Positions 54,015 to 64,000 of a stretch of 64,000 nucleotides of DNA are shown here, in pieces. Under the pieces are notes generated by a model that saw only the letters and a program-made list of their open reading frames with translations, was not told the origin of the DNA and ran no database searches. Both the position numbers and the translations under genes were made by a program. This DNA is from Centropus unirufus (Eukaryota; Chordata; Aves; Cuculiformes; Centropidae): assembly GCA_013397695.1 (NCBI GenBank), contig VYZI01000194.1:1281066-1345065 (forward strand), written 5' to 3'. The first letter of the stretch is position 1. Every line of letters starts with the position of its first letter.

Positions 54015-57000
54015 GGACAAAGCTGTTAAAGCCCTTTGCTTGACATATCAGCGTGTGAGAGTCAAGGCACTCTCTGGGTTCCTCTGGCATCCAAAAGACA
54101 GCATCCAGCTGGCCAAGGAGTTTAACTCCAGAGTAGCTGGAACAAACTCTGCCTGTTGTTCAACCAGCAAAGAGAAGGGGAGCTTGGGGAGGGAAACGAA
54201 GGGTACAGAGCATGTGGTGTGTAGGGAAAATGCGAGAGCTGAAGGTATTGTGGAGGTGTGTGTGGGAAACCAGGCTTCTTTACTTCTGCTGTTCACAAAA
54301 CAACTTGTTTTTCTTCAGCTTGTCATTAACGATACATTGCATTTTGCGGTATTTTAGTGGATGTAAATTTCTATTTTTTCCTGAATGTTTTGGGGCTGCC
54401 AAAAGGATGCTGACAGATTGACTATTTAGACTATTCATCCCTTAAAGAATATTAGATTGCCATTTAATGGTATTGGTAGAATATTAATTTCATGGGGGAA
54501 AAAATCACTTTAAAGCTCTGCTAGCAAATCTAGGTATAAAAGTTAAAATTCACTTTGCATAGACTCACGCTGATCAAAGGATGTCAGTACAAAAACTGGC
54601 TCACGGTTGCAATACTTGTAATGCTAACTTCATGTCTTCTCAGTTTGACAAAGTCCTCAGCCAAGTATGTATTACTGTTTCTGTTCAATTCAGCACCGTA
54701 TTGGCAGTAGGCAGTTCAGTAGTTCAGTTCATCAGGATGATTTCTTCGAAAATCTGTGTGACCCACGCACTCTGGGGCTTTAATTTTTAGTCTTAATAAG
54801 AGCTTTCTGAATTTGTTCATATGGTTATGGACTACTCAGTGACTGTTTTTTATTCGAAAGTCTCTATTTGTTTCTTTTTATGTCACATTCACATATTCTT
54901 TTTCACAATAATAAAACATGCATATCTTTCTTGTCTTGTAATAGTGTAACAGTGAAACAGATGTTTTCAAATCATTGTTTGAAAAGGTAATCTCTTCAAG
55001 GTTTTCTCTCGAGAAACTAGTAAATTAATGTATGTAAGACACCGGAAAAAGAACATTTGAACTTTTAAAAAACTTCTTTTCAGCAATATTTTCAGTTCAC
55101 ATAGGAAACAGAATCATTTGTTAATGCTTAATTATGTGATAGTTTTAATAGCTTATGCTACAGTGGAATACTAGAGACTAATTTTAAAACTAATCTCTTT
55201 GAATCTGGCAGAAAGTTATCAAAGTCAATCACTAAGTTTCCAGAACATTATGATATTTTCTGGCTGAATATTTTCTGTCAATAAAATTAGATCAGCCTCT
55301 GACCTTGTGCTTTCACGTGGATCTCCTAGTTTCATTAGAATTTGTACAGACTTAAACAACCAACTAGCAGGAGAGGCCTAAGGTGTCTAAATTAAACTGA
55401 TTGAGAGAATAATTTCCTTCTTAAATTTTAAAAGCAACTTTCTGCGTGGCTGCTGGTTGAGTGTAATTCCATTATTCCATTAATGTCATGCACAACATAA
55501 TATAAAACTTAGCTTGAGTTTTATGAATTTAGGAGAGAAGGAATTCTTGTACCTTGGAATTCAAAATACTATACTTTTATAGCTCATTACCATATTGAGA
55601 TCAATGTTTATGGATTTTATCAGAATTCTTACCTTACTGACCTTTTTCATTGTGGTAAATTTTCATTGTTCAGTAAAAATTTTGTACTTAGAGGAGTTTC
55701 TCGGTGATTTCAGAAATCCTTTACTCAATTCCCCCTAGTATCACAGATTTGATCCTGAAAAGGGCAGTCAGTGATGACTGCTAAGTCAGATAAATAGGTT
55801 CACTTTTAGAGCTCTAACCGGAACACAGAAAGTTCTGGAGTGCTTCTGTTTGAGTATCAGAGCCCTGCAGTCTCAACAGAGGAGGCAAGCCCCACACAAA
55901 AGTGGTTTGAGGTGTGCTTTTTGGTTTGGAGGTTGAGCTTTCAGTATTATCAGCACGGAGGAGCCACGCTGTTCAGAGCATTTTTTAATAAGCACTGATT
56001 GGACAGGAAAGAGAAAAATGTACCAAACAGAAAAATGTGTTTGAAAAATTACATTTTTACATCAACCTAGGGGAATATAACCAACTGGGAAAAAAATCCC
56101 TCTATCTCTAATGCAGGAGAGAGACGTTTGCACCCTTCCCTGAGTATTCCTGTTCTTACCCTCTGCTAACAAGATTCTTTTAATTTGGGTGACCTGGGAG
56201 GATTGACTAAAAAATTCTTCCCTTTATGCTGCATCTCAGCAGGGCGGTTCTGCCAATGCTGTTGTGACATGCTGCGTTAGTTCTCTGTAAGGAACAATTT
56301 ACTGTACGCTTACATCTGTTATTTTGCAGGCTCCTTACTCGGCTTAGCTGAGGTGCTGCTTCTTGTGGCTGTGTTTTCCCAATGCATTGAGTTACACATC
56401 TGAGTTGCACATCTGGTTACACATCTGGCTCCCTGCTCATTAAACTGAACTATGTTTCTGCAGAGCCAGGGTGACGCCCCTTCTCATAGGTGAAAGAGAG
56501 CATTACAACAGCACACGTGCTGCCTAAGTTCCACTTAATTCTTATTCTGAGCCCTGGAGTGGGCCTCAAGTGACACGTAGTCCCTTCTGCAGAGACAAGT
56601 TTTCCAGCTTTTACATTTCACTAGAACTCATTTCACTGGAGCTCATTAAATTGTACGAGCCATTCTTCAACTAAAAAATGAACATAATAAAGCTTTTAGG
56701 ATTGCCAAAAATGCAAACATCAGAAATATTAGAGATTTTAAACAGTAAAAATGAGAAGTGTGATTTGAGATTTGAAGAGCGATGAGGCCAAAGAAACCAC
56801 AGCACTTTGTGAGAATCAATAACTTAAATTGATGAAATTGTGGAATGAGTGCTTGTGCCAAAAATGCATAAACAGAGGCAAAGTGTGCCACAATACCTCC
56901 TCTGGCCTGCTGCTGTGGCCCTGCCAACCAGATACATTTTTGTTTCTGAAACAGAATTTTGAAACAGGGGACAGAATTTGAAGATCCCAATGGCTCGAGT

Positions 57001-59909
57001 GTTACAAGCACTTTTATAGATATGATTCTGATGCATGGTTGAACTTGGAACATGAACTATTACCCCATTTAAAAAAACAAATCGGTTCCAAAGGACCAAG
57101 GGCTCATATCTCTACTATGTGTAGTGTCAGTTAATAATTCCCAACTATGGGAATTGCACAGCAATCGCATCCAGGGGATTACCTGTTGCTTGAGCACAGT
57201 TTTCAGGATGTTCAGGTGGCCAGAGGTGGTTAATATCTCTGGTAGTTCCTGGTGGCTGCAAGCCCAAGTTATCCTCAGTCACCAGTTCTGGGAGATCAGC
57301 ATCTGGCAATTATCAAGCTGCTTATGACAGCTGAAACATTTCCATGCTCGCAGGAGCAGACCTGCTGAGTGTGAGTTAAGACCTCCACAGAGATTAATTC
57401 CCATTGTTTATTTAATGTAGTATTCAGCACAGCAGCATGTAGTATATCAGCAGCAGGTAGTGGTGACACAGATTTAAATTAGTAACTTTTCAATGGAAAG
57501 TTGTGGGGTTTTTTAAGAAGTAAGAGCCATCACAGTGTGTTTCTCCAGCTTTGTGTAAGTTTTGTGTATTTTATTTCAAGATTTTAGTGCTATCCTTGAG
57601 GAATGGTTCTATTATTGGCATTCTTGTGCTAAAAAACACATGCGTTTCCCTTCTTGTAATTAATACATATAGCAAAATGAACTTTATGCCTCCTTTTATC
57701 TTCAGGACATTATTTCTTTTAAAAACAGTTGTTGAAGAAAGTTTTTCTCCAACCACTTAAACCTCTGACAAAATCTACAGCTGCTTTAGAAGTGTTTGGC
57801 CACAGTCGGTTGCTCACAACTTGTGCGAGCATCCTAAACCAGCAAGAGTGTATTGAGCACTTGACTTGTTCTTTCTGTATGTATCCCCATTCTCTGTGCT
57901 TCCCTGCTTCAAGGCTACAAGAAGGCAATATTCTCCATGAATACATTTAAAAAACAAAAATAAAAATCTTTCCCCCATGCATGAGAACAAGCACCTGTGG
58001 GCAGATCTTCTAACTTTGTAGTATTTCTCACACCTATCCAGTGTCTGAGTGATGCAGAGGATCCATGATACAGCAGGTATTTGTTTTACATATGCATGAT
58101 TTCAAACCTTTGCTATGTTCCTGACACTCATTGTGAGTTGGGTTAAATGTTTTAACATCTGACTGCAAGGAGAATGGCATCTTGTTATTTCTGTGACACT
58201 CAGAACATACTCATGTTATCTTTCAGTGCAGGAGGAGATAGAATGTGCCCTTAATGTATGTATGTTTGCAAGTTGAGAAGTTTAGTCTGCTTGTAATGTT
58301 ATCAGTGCTGTATCCTGAAATAGAAAACTGCAGGCAGATTGGATTGTGTTAGAGAATGGTAACCATAATAACCAATAACAATCTCCAAATGATGACTAGC
58401 TTTAGTGTTTAAAAATAAAATTTAGATAGCATTCCAATAGTTCCATGGGCATACTATCAGATTTTACTTTATTACTTGTTCATTTTAGGATTGTTTTTGA
58501 AATTTAAGAGTTGACATTGATCTTAAGGAAGTATTTAATTATTGCATCTTGAGTTAGTGGACATTGGGTTATAAGTAAATAAAATATCATAGAACAAAAT
58601 GTTACCTACCAGCCCTCTCACAGATGTACACCATTTTTAAAGAATTACAAACACGCTGATGTATGGAATTTTCTGTAAGGAGGTGGACTTTGATTTTATA
58701 GCTAGATGCAAAACAAATACATTCAGAAAAGAAATATAAAATCTGGTGAAGAGGAGCACAGACCATCTTGATGGTCTGGAATTTGTACCATGTTCTGACA
58801 TGCTTCCCATCACTTCTGCTGATATGAAAATTAAAAGAAAATAAACAAAAAAAAACCCTTAACTTGACCCAAAACAAGCTCCTTTGGGGGAATTCTTTAA
58901 AAAAGAGTGCATTCAAAAGAAGTGAAAGAGGAGGCCCAGATTGTGTCCTGGTCCCTCTGTCCCTCTCTATTCTTTCTCCGCTCCCAACATACAGATAGAG
59001 GCATTTAGTAGGAGTCTAGAATGAAGAAGACCTATCCTTCAAAATGCACCAAAGTTTAGCTGACAAGAAGATTTGGGTGTCAGGACCTTCATGTAGTTCC
59101 TTCAGGACAATTACCACTCCACGAGGTATCAGAGTCACAGTTTATTCTCCTGTTGAGTACAGTGACTCCTGTTATCCTGACTACCATGGGAGAAAAACAA
59201 TAGGAGACCTAAACTTCATAGGAAAAAAAGAAATCAGTTGCTATTCATCACTTTCCTATTTAACTAGTGTAAAACAACTATTTTGTACTAGTGTGGGATA
59301 GGGTTGTTTGGATGGTAGGCACTTAAACAGCTCTTGCTCTTTGGTTGCATAAATGTTGTGAGAGGGCACAAGTTCTTTGTAGTTTTCTGGCACAGGTAAA
59401 TGAAAAAAAAAGAAAATTGCCAAATTTCCCTTAAAAATTAAACACAATTCTTATTCTTAGCTGTACAAAAGAGAGTTACAAGCCGTTGACATTCTTCATT
59501 GGGGTTTTAATTTGAATCTGAATTAGGTAAGAGTGAGTTGATGGCTTTCCATTAGAGTTACTGAAGATAAAAATTGTTGTTACTGTTGGATGCAAGTTGA
59601 AAGATTCTTGTTTATCTAGGAAGCTCTGTTTAGACTATTAACCCTGACAACCATGTCAGCAGTATTCTGTTTGTTTTCCCAAAGGCACTATGTTAAAGTC
59701 GTATGATATACAAAGTTATTTATAGTTTAGACAATTCATAGCTTTGCTTAAAAAACCATGGGTCAGAGTTTAAATACCAGAGTTAAATGCTATCCTCCTA
59801 GACAATTTGAAAAGTCATCATGCTTAATCTTTGAGAATCAGAGTGGATAGATAGAAGCACTAAAATAGCAATCTGAATCAGATATTTTTATATTAATTGG
59901 TTATGGTTT
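54015..59909. other. AT-rich gene-free stretch
   Basis: No gene recognised. It holds a three-copy short repeat (56390-56429) and overlapping random open frames at 56.67-57.10 kb and 57.72-57.95 kb that are open on more than one frame or strand and show no domain. Confidence 0.55.
56390..56429. repeat. three-copy repeat of about 13 bp
   Basis: gttacacatctg, gttgcacatctg and gttacacatctg follow one another with one or two spacer bases. Confidence 0.85.
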
Positions 59910-60095
59910 CACACAGTGATTGGGGCAGGAAGGCCCCTCTGGAACTAGTCCAGTCACCTGCTTAGAGAAAGGCTGCCTAAAGCCAGTTCCCCAGGACTTC
60001 ATTCAGATGTTCTTTTTTTTTTTTATATTTCCAAAGATGGGGGCTCCACAGCCTTCCTGGGCAATCATTGTCAGTGCTCGATACCCCTCACAGTA
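59910..60095 (-). mobile_element. CR1 3'-end fragment
   Basis: The + strand carries, in order, cacacagtgattggggcagg, aaggcccctctggaactagt, ccagtcacctgcttagagaa, ccaaagatgggggctccaca and gccttcctgggcaatc, then a ctcacagtaaa segment. This is the antisense of the conserved CR1 3' region. The element lies on the minus strand with its 3' end near 59910. A ten-base T run near 60014 interrupts it. The sequence is clearly diverged, which indicates an old insertion. Confidence 0.93.
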
Positions 60096-63000
60096 AACTA
60101 AAACGAAATCCAACAAAACCCCACCAACACTACTAAAAGCCCTTATGATTAAATGGAATTTCCTATATTTCAATTTTTGCTCCTTGCTTCTTGCATTTTC
60201 ACTGAGGGCAACTGAGAAAATCTGGCTCTGTCTTCTTTACTCCTCCCGCCAGGTATCATACACGTTAATTTTTATGAAAGGAACAACTTCCAGAAACAAT
60301 GAGAGTAAATGAAGTCCACGCATAGTGTTACACCTGCATTCTCACCTGCTTGCTTCTGTTAACAGATATTTAATACTGCCGTTGCCCTCCTGGATTCTAA
60401 AGATGAGTAAGAGCTATTTTGAAAGTACCTGTGTAGAACAGAAAACTAAAGAAGTAATTTCTTTTATTTTTGTAATTTACTCATAATTTTAGACTATGGT
60501 CTTGATTCTTACAGTCAAGCTTCCAGGAAGTTTGTTTTTCTTTAGTCTGAAAAATGGTTCTTCAGGCCCAATCTTCATCAGGTGGGTTTGTGTACCTGTG
60601 TGGCTTTCTGTACCACAACTTCAAGCCCATGTCCTGTTGCAAAGTACTGCTGGAGAAGAGGAACAATTCTTAGCTTTGTTTTTATAGAGCCATTTAACAC
60701 TTTCTGCCTTTATCTCTGTTCCATTTCTGTCCTTGACTTTGTCTCTTGCTGAAGTCTCCATCCTACAGGTCTTTCAGTAGCCCCTATTTGCACGATCAGG
60801 CAGTTCTGCCCAGGCGTCCCATCTCAGTGTCTCTGACCCGTTCCTCACCATTCCCCTTTTTGCTGCTTACCTCCCAGCTTTAAGCTAGTCAGGCAGCCAG
60901 CTGTCCCTGTGCAGCTCTTTTCAAATCCTATTGTGTTCCCTGCCTACCATGAACAGTTTTCTTTTCTGGTTTTACTCGGTGTCTCTGGCCCAGTTTATAG
61001 CATCTCCTCCCTGTAGGCCACAAGGTCACACTGGTTTCTGCCTTGTTTTGCACTCTGGTTTCTTGCCCTGCCTGTTACCACCACCTCTCTGGATGCATCC
61101 CTGCCACATTCCTCTTTCCAACCTACTTCTCTTTCTCTTTTCCACTTCTTTGCTCGCTCTTTCTACGTGAATCATGAGATTCTTATCCGTACTATTTTGT
61201 TGCAAGGGTTAGCACCAGCACGACCCTGCTCTGTGCTGGCCAGTCACATACCTCCCTGAGGAGGGGAAGGAAGTCCCCCCCTTCAGTGGGGGAAGGAAGC
61301 ACATGGAAAACCCAGTTCTGTCACTTAGCTGGCAGTGGAGCACAGGTCATCCAGAAGTGCTGTGCTAAGTTTAAAACCCCTCTGTGAGGGTGGCTTTTTT
61401 TGCAGACTTTAACTCTTGAACCATAAAAGCTGCATAAAAATTTGCTTTGCAGAGCCCTGAGATAGTCTTGGGTACCTGTCATGATGTTTCAATTCAAGAG
61501 AGCAATGAGCAATTCAGCTTATTTACTGTCCAAGCTGCCAGGCTCTGGCTGCTTGTACTGTCTGTAGTGAGAATTATTTGTGACATGTAAGTCACTTACG
61601 GTGACAATCTGAATAATGCCCTAAGTCTCTCTTGAGTATATGTGAACTGCAGTTCTCCCTGACTTCATATTCGTGTCCGAAGTACAGGAGCCAATGAAAC
61701 TATCTTTAAAAAAAAATCGCCATGATTTTTAATACATAGAAAGCAATATGTTTTCCTTATTCTCAATGATAGGGGCAGTTGTGACAGTCCTGCAAATTTT
61801 GTTTTTTTCAAATTTAGTTGTGAGAGCCATATCCAAGAGGGGACCAATCAAGTTATGCCACCCAAATTTCAGTTGCTTGTAAGAACTGTATCAGACAAGT
61901 GAAGTAATGGGTGATGACACTCGCTTTGCTTTCTATTGACAGGTGTGGTTTCACACTAAAAAAATCTGCAGTAAAGCCAAGGCAACTACATTAAAATTAA
62001 TGAGTTTGTATCCACATTCGTTCCACATCAGTAGTGGCAACCAACTTGGACAAGTGATTATTACATTCCTCTAGTGGTGTCTTTTGTCTGTTATTTACCT
62101 CTGTGCAAGAATGGTACATCTGTTGTTTATTTTCTGGGGACACAATATCGTGATATTACTTGTTTGAAGTGTAATTTGCAATTCATATAATGTGAAGTGA
62201 CCGGTTTTGCTGACAGATTAAACTACTGTTATTTTGTAGACATATAGTTGGGAATAAAATTAATGTCTTCTGATTTCTAATTTGCTCTTTCCAAGAGTAT
62301 GTAGCTTGGTTTTGACTCTGCTTTTGAGTACACACAAGAACTTAAAAAATCCAGACTCATGAGTCACTGTACATATAGTCAACAGAGGACAAAAGGTCTG
62401 TTTTGACAGAGAAGGCAGATTGAGAGAATATCCTATTAACTCATGCAAAGAAACTGAGGTAGTCAAGACAAGATGTATTTAAATAAGAGGGGCACGATGG
62501 GTAGGAGGAGGAACACGGAGAATGTTCACAGTGTGTTTGAACTGCTTTATTTGCTGGGGTTTTTTTTGTTAGGATAATGGTCCTCTTTCCTCTGTGGAAG
62601 AGAAGGAAATTGAGTAGCACAAAGTGTTTTAACTGGTTCTCAGTGCTATATGTGTTCATGGTGTCTTGTCATGCTATGTTCTGTGTATTACATTAACATG
62701 ATTTTAGCTATAAAAGGGCAAGCATACACCTATACAGATTGTCCTTCAGACATTACATATTCTGTATTTTTCCTGGACCTTATGTATAGTTCTGATTATG
62801 GGATATAGTGATAGCAGGAGCATGAACTATAAGGTATTTAGAAGGCTGAGCAGAGAGGAGATGGGTTTCCTAGTACTGTTTTAAAGCTGTTTTGGTCGGG
62901 GTTGTATTACTTCATGCCAATTGGTGGCATCTTCCCCAGTTGGTGGCATCTTCCCCAGTTGTGAGGGACAGCCTTTCCCAAAGGGCAGTATTTCTATGCT

Positions 63001-63384
63001 TGGCTCACTTCATGGTGTATGCCTAACCATCTTTCATGGTCCTTATTTTTAAAGCCCCATTTCAAGATTAGATTGGGAATGCTGTCGGTGAATCGCTCCC
63101 TTAAGTCTTTTAGTCTTTAGGATTTCATCTTTAGCTGCTTTTACCCTTTCTTGCTTGCTCTACCTGGACTGGAAGTTGGCCAGGAGTGAGGCATGGGCTC
63201 AGACTCTTTTGTCGTGGCATGGTATCCTACACCAGACTGGCTTCCCATGCTCAGGGCAGAGCCAGTATAGTTTTCCAGTTACCCAACTGGGACGATGATG
63301 TTTTCCAGTTTCCCTGTGTTTCACTGGCAGAGCACGCTGAGATTCATCAGCAGAAGGAAGCAATGAAGTGAGCGAAACCCTGCA
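60096..63384. other. AT-rich gene-free stretch with a pyrimidine-rich block
   Basis: No gene recognised. The + strand between about 60680 and 61170 is rich in C and T with many short ctcc/tttc runs. An exact 19-bp tandem duplication lies at 62921-62958. The right part leads into the CpG island and may hold upstream regulatory sequence. Confidence 0.55.
62921..62958. repeat. exact 19-bp tandem duplication
   Basis: The unit ttggtggcatcttccccag occurs at 62921-62939 and 62940-62958 without mismatch, about 1 kb upstream of the candidate first exon at 63936. Confidence 0.95.
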
Positions 63385-63945
63385 AGGCTGTCGGGAATGA
63401 TTTTTAATCTTCTAAAAGAGGCAGCGAGAGCGCTCCATGGCTTTCTGCAGAGCACTCGGAGCAGCGAGGGATAAGCTTGGATGAGCCGGGGCAGCCCGGC
63501 TGTTCCCGAGCTCCTCCGGGCGGGACGCGTGGCGCTCGCCCCGCCTGCGGCGTTTGCTGCCCCTGCCCCTCGGTGATGGCTGCACCCGGCGGCCGCTCTC
63601 TCGCCAGAACTGCGGGGTTCCCGGGCTCTGCCATCCCGAACCGCCAGCCGTCGGGCTCCCGCTCGCTTTTCCCCGGTCGCTCGAGGCAGCGAGCAGTGAG
63701 GAGGAGCAGCTGCTCCGCCCCTGCCGCCGCGGCTCCTCTGAGTTTCCTCTTGGGAGCGGTGTGCCGGTTCCTCCTCTCCTGAGGGCGATTCCTACGGGGC
63801 GGTCTGGGCTCGGGGATCGGGAGCTGGGGCTGCGTCCCGCTGCCAGCCCGCCCGGCTCAGCCCCTGAGGATGCGGCTGGAGATCCCGCTTTAGGGCTTTG
63901 GGATTCTCCGGACGTCTGGCCGCGAAGGTGGAGCGATGTACCTCT
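63385..63945 (+). promoter_or_regulatory. CpG island promoter
   Basis: Base composition changes abruptly to GC-rich with very frequent CpG (for example gggcgggacgcgtggcgctc and cacccggcggccgctc). A GGGGCGG box at 63796-63802 and a CCGCCC at 63848-63853 match Sp1 sites. No TATA box is evident, as usual for housekeeping or developmental promoters in vertebrates. The island leads directly into the candidate first exon on the + strand. Transcription could also start toward the left on the minus strand, since such islands are often bidirectional. Confidence 0.85.
63576..63782 (+). other. candidate upstream open reading frame in the 5' leader
   Basis: An ATG at 63576 in strong context (G at -3 and G at +4) opens 68 codons and stops at 63780-63782, before the candidate main start at 63936. 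The peptide begins MAAPGGRSLARTAG and is Arg/Ser/Ala-rich, as expected from translating GC-rich leader sequence. If it lies in the mRNA it could reduce translation of the main frame. If transcription starts downstream of 63576, or the segment is spliced, it has no role. Confidence 0.3.
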
Positions 63946-63968
63946 TTGGCAGTGAGGATTACGATGTG
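63936..63968 (+). CDS. candidate first coding exon of a CpG-island gene, continues past the window
   Basis: An ATG at 63936 with G at -3 (gagcgATGT) opens eleven codons, MYLFGSEDYDV, that end at 63968 directly before gtaaga, a good splice donor (gatgtg/gtaaga). The exon end is in phase 0. It lies at the downstream edge of the CpG island, where first exons normally sit, and composition turns AT-rich right after the donor, as at an intron start. The peptide is acidic with no signal sequence, suggesting an intracellular protein, but eleven residues are too few to name it. Alternatives are that this exon is all 5' UTR with the true start in a later exon, or that the earlier ATG at 63576 belongs to a spliced form. 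Confidence 0.5.
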
Positions 63969-64000
63969 GTAAGACCTAAACTAAGGATTTTTTTTAAAAA

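Noticed and set aside
54004..54357. 117-codon + strand open frame
   Set aside because: Its ATG lies in the last six bases of the solo LTR, an 82-codon frame is open on the opposite strand, and no domain is visible. A chance frame is the simpler reading.
56667..57099. Two overlapping minus-strand frames of 128 and 91 codons
   Set aside because: They overlap in different frames, lack any domain and have no supporting splice or promoter signals.
57719..57950. Frames of about 75 codons open on both strands
   Set aside because: The + strand frame begins with TTG rather than ATG, and neither peptide resembles a known family; no acceptor/donor pair brackets it.
63554..63955. 133-codon + strand open frame in the CpG island
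   Set aside because: It opens without an ATG (TTG at 63554), is Pro/Gly/Ala/Arg-rich as any GC-rich leader would be, and stops just after the candidate true start in another frame.

Overview
This window is vertebrate nuclear DNA, almost certainly from a bird. The diagnostic evidence is a large, decayed CR1 non-LTR retrotransposon at the left edge, two shorter CR1 3'-end fragments (near 51.2 kb and 59.9 kb), and a complete solo LTR of the avian ERVL type at 53320-54009 flanked by a perfect 5-bp target-site duplication. Most of the rest is AT-rich single-copy sequence with long gaps between open frames, as in introns or intergenic DNA. I see no prokaryotic gene organisation, CRISPR array, rRNA or tRNA.

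Layout. 1-2045: antisense CR1 (end of ORF1 / linker, endonuclease, start of reverse transcriptase), broken by frameshifts and stops. 2046-19030: AT-rich, no gene recognised, with short tandem duplications and one C/A simple repeat. 19040-19970: a small CpG-containing patch followed by a candidate first coding exon on the + strand (19882-19962), which encodes a signal-peptide-like N-terminus and ends on a strong splice donor. 19971-40739: AT-rich, no exon I can defend; includes a very TTTAAA-rich stretch at 32.46-32.72 kb. 40740-41540: a less AT-rich island that holds the longest open frame in the window (257 codons, - strand), of doubtful coding value. 41541-53314: AT-rich, with a 13-base assembly gap, a compound tetranucleotide microsatellite and a CR1 scrap. 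53315-54014: solo LTR with its target duplication. 54015-63384: AT-rich, with one more CR1 fragment and a strand-asymmetric pyrimidine-rich block. 63385-63968: a strong CpG island and the likely first coding exon (+ strand, from 63936) of a gene that continues past the right edge.

Functional reading. Two + strand gene starts are plausible: a secreted or membrane protein starting near 19.9 kb, and a CpG-island gene starting at about 63.9 kb. Neither can be named from the few codons visible. All three CR1 pieces lie on the - strand and the solo LTR on the + strand. I did not find a convincing undescribed system; the items most worth checking are the two candidate first exons, the intact solo LTR and the long antisense open frame.
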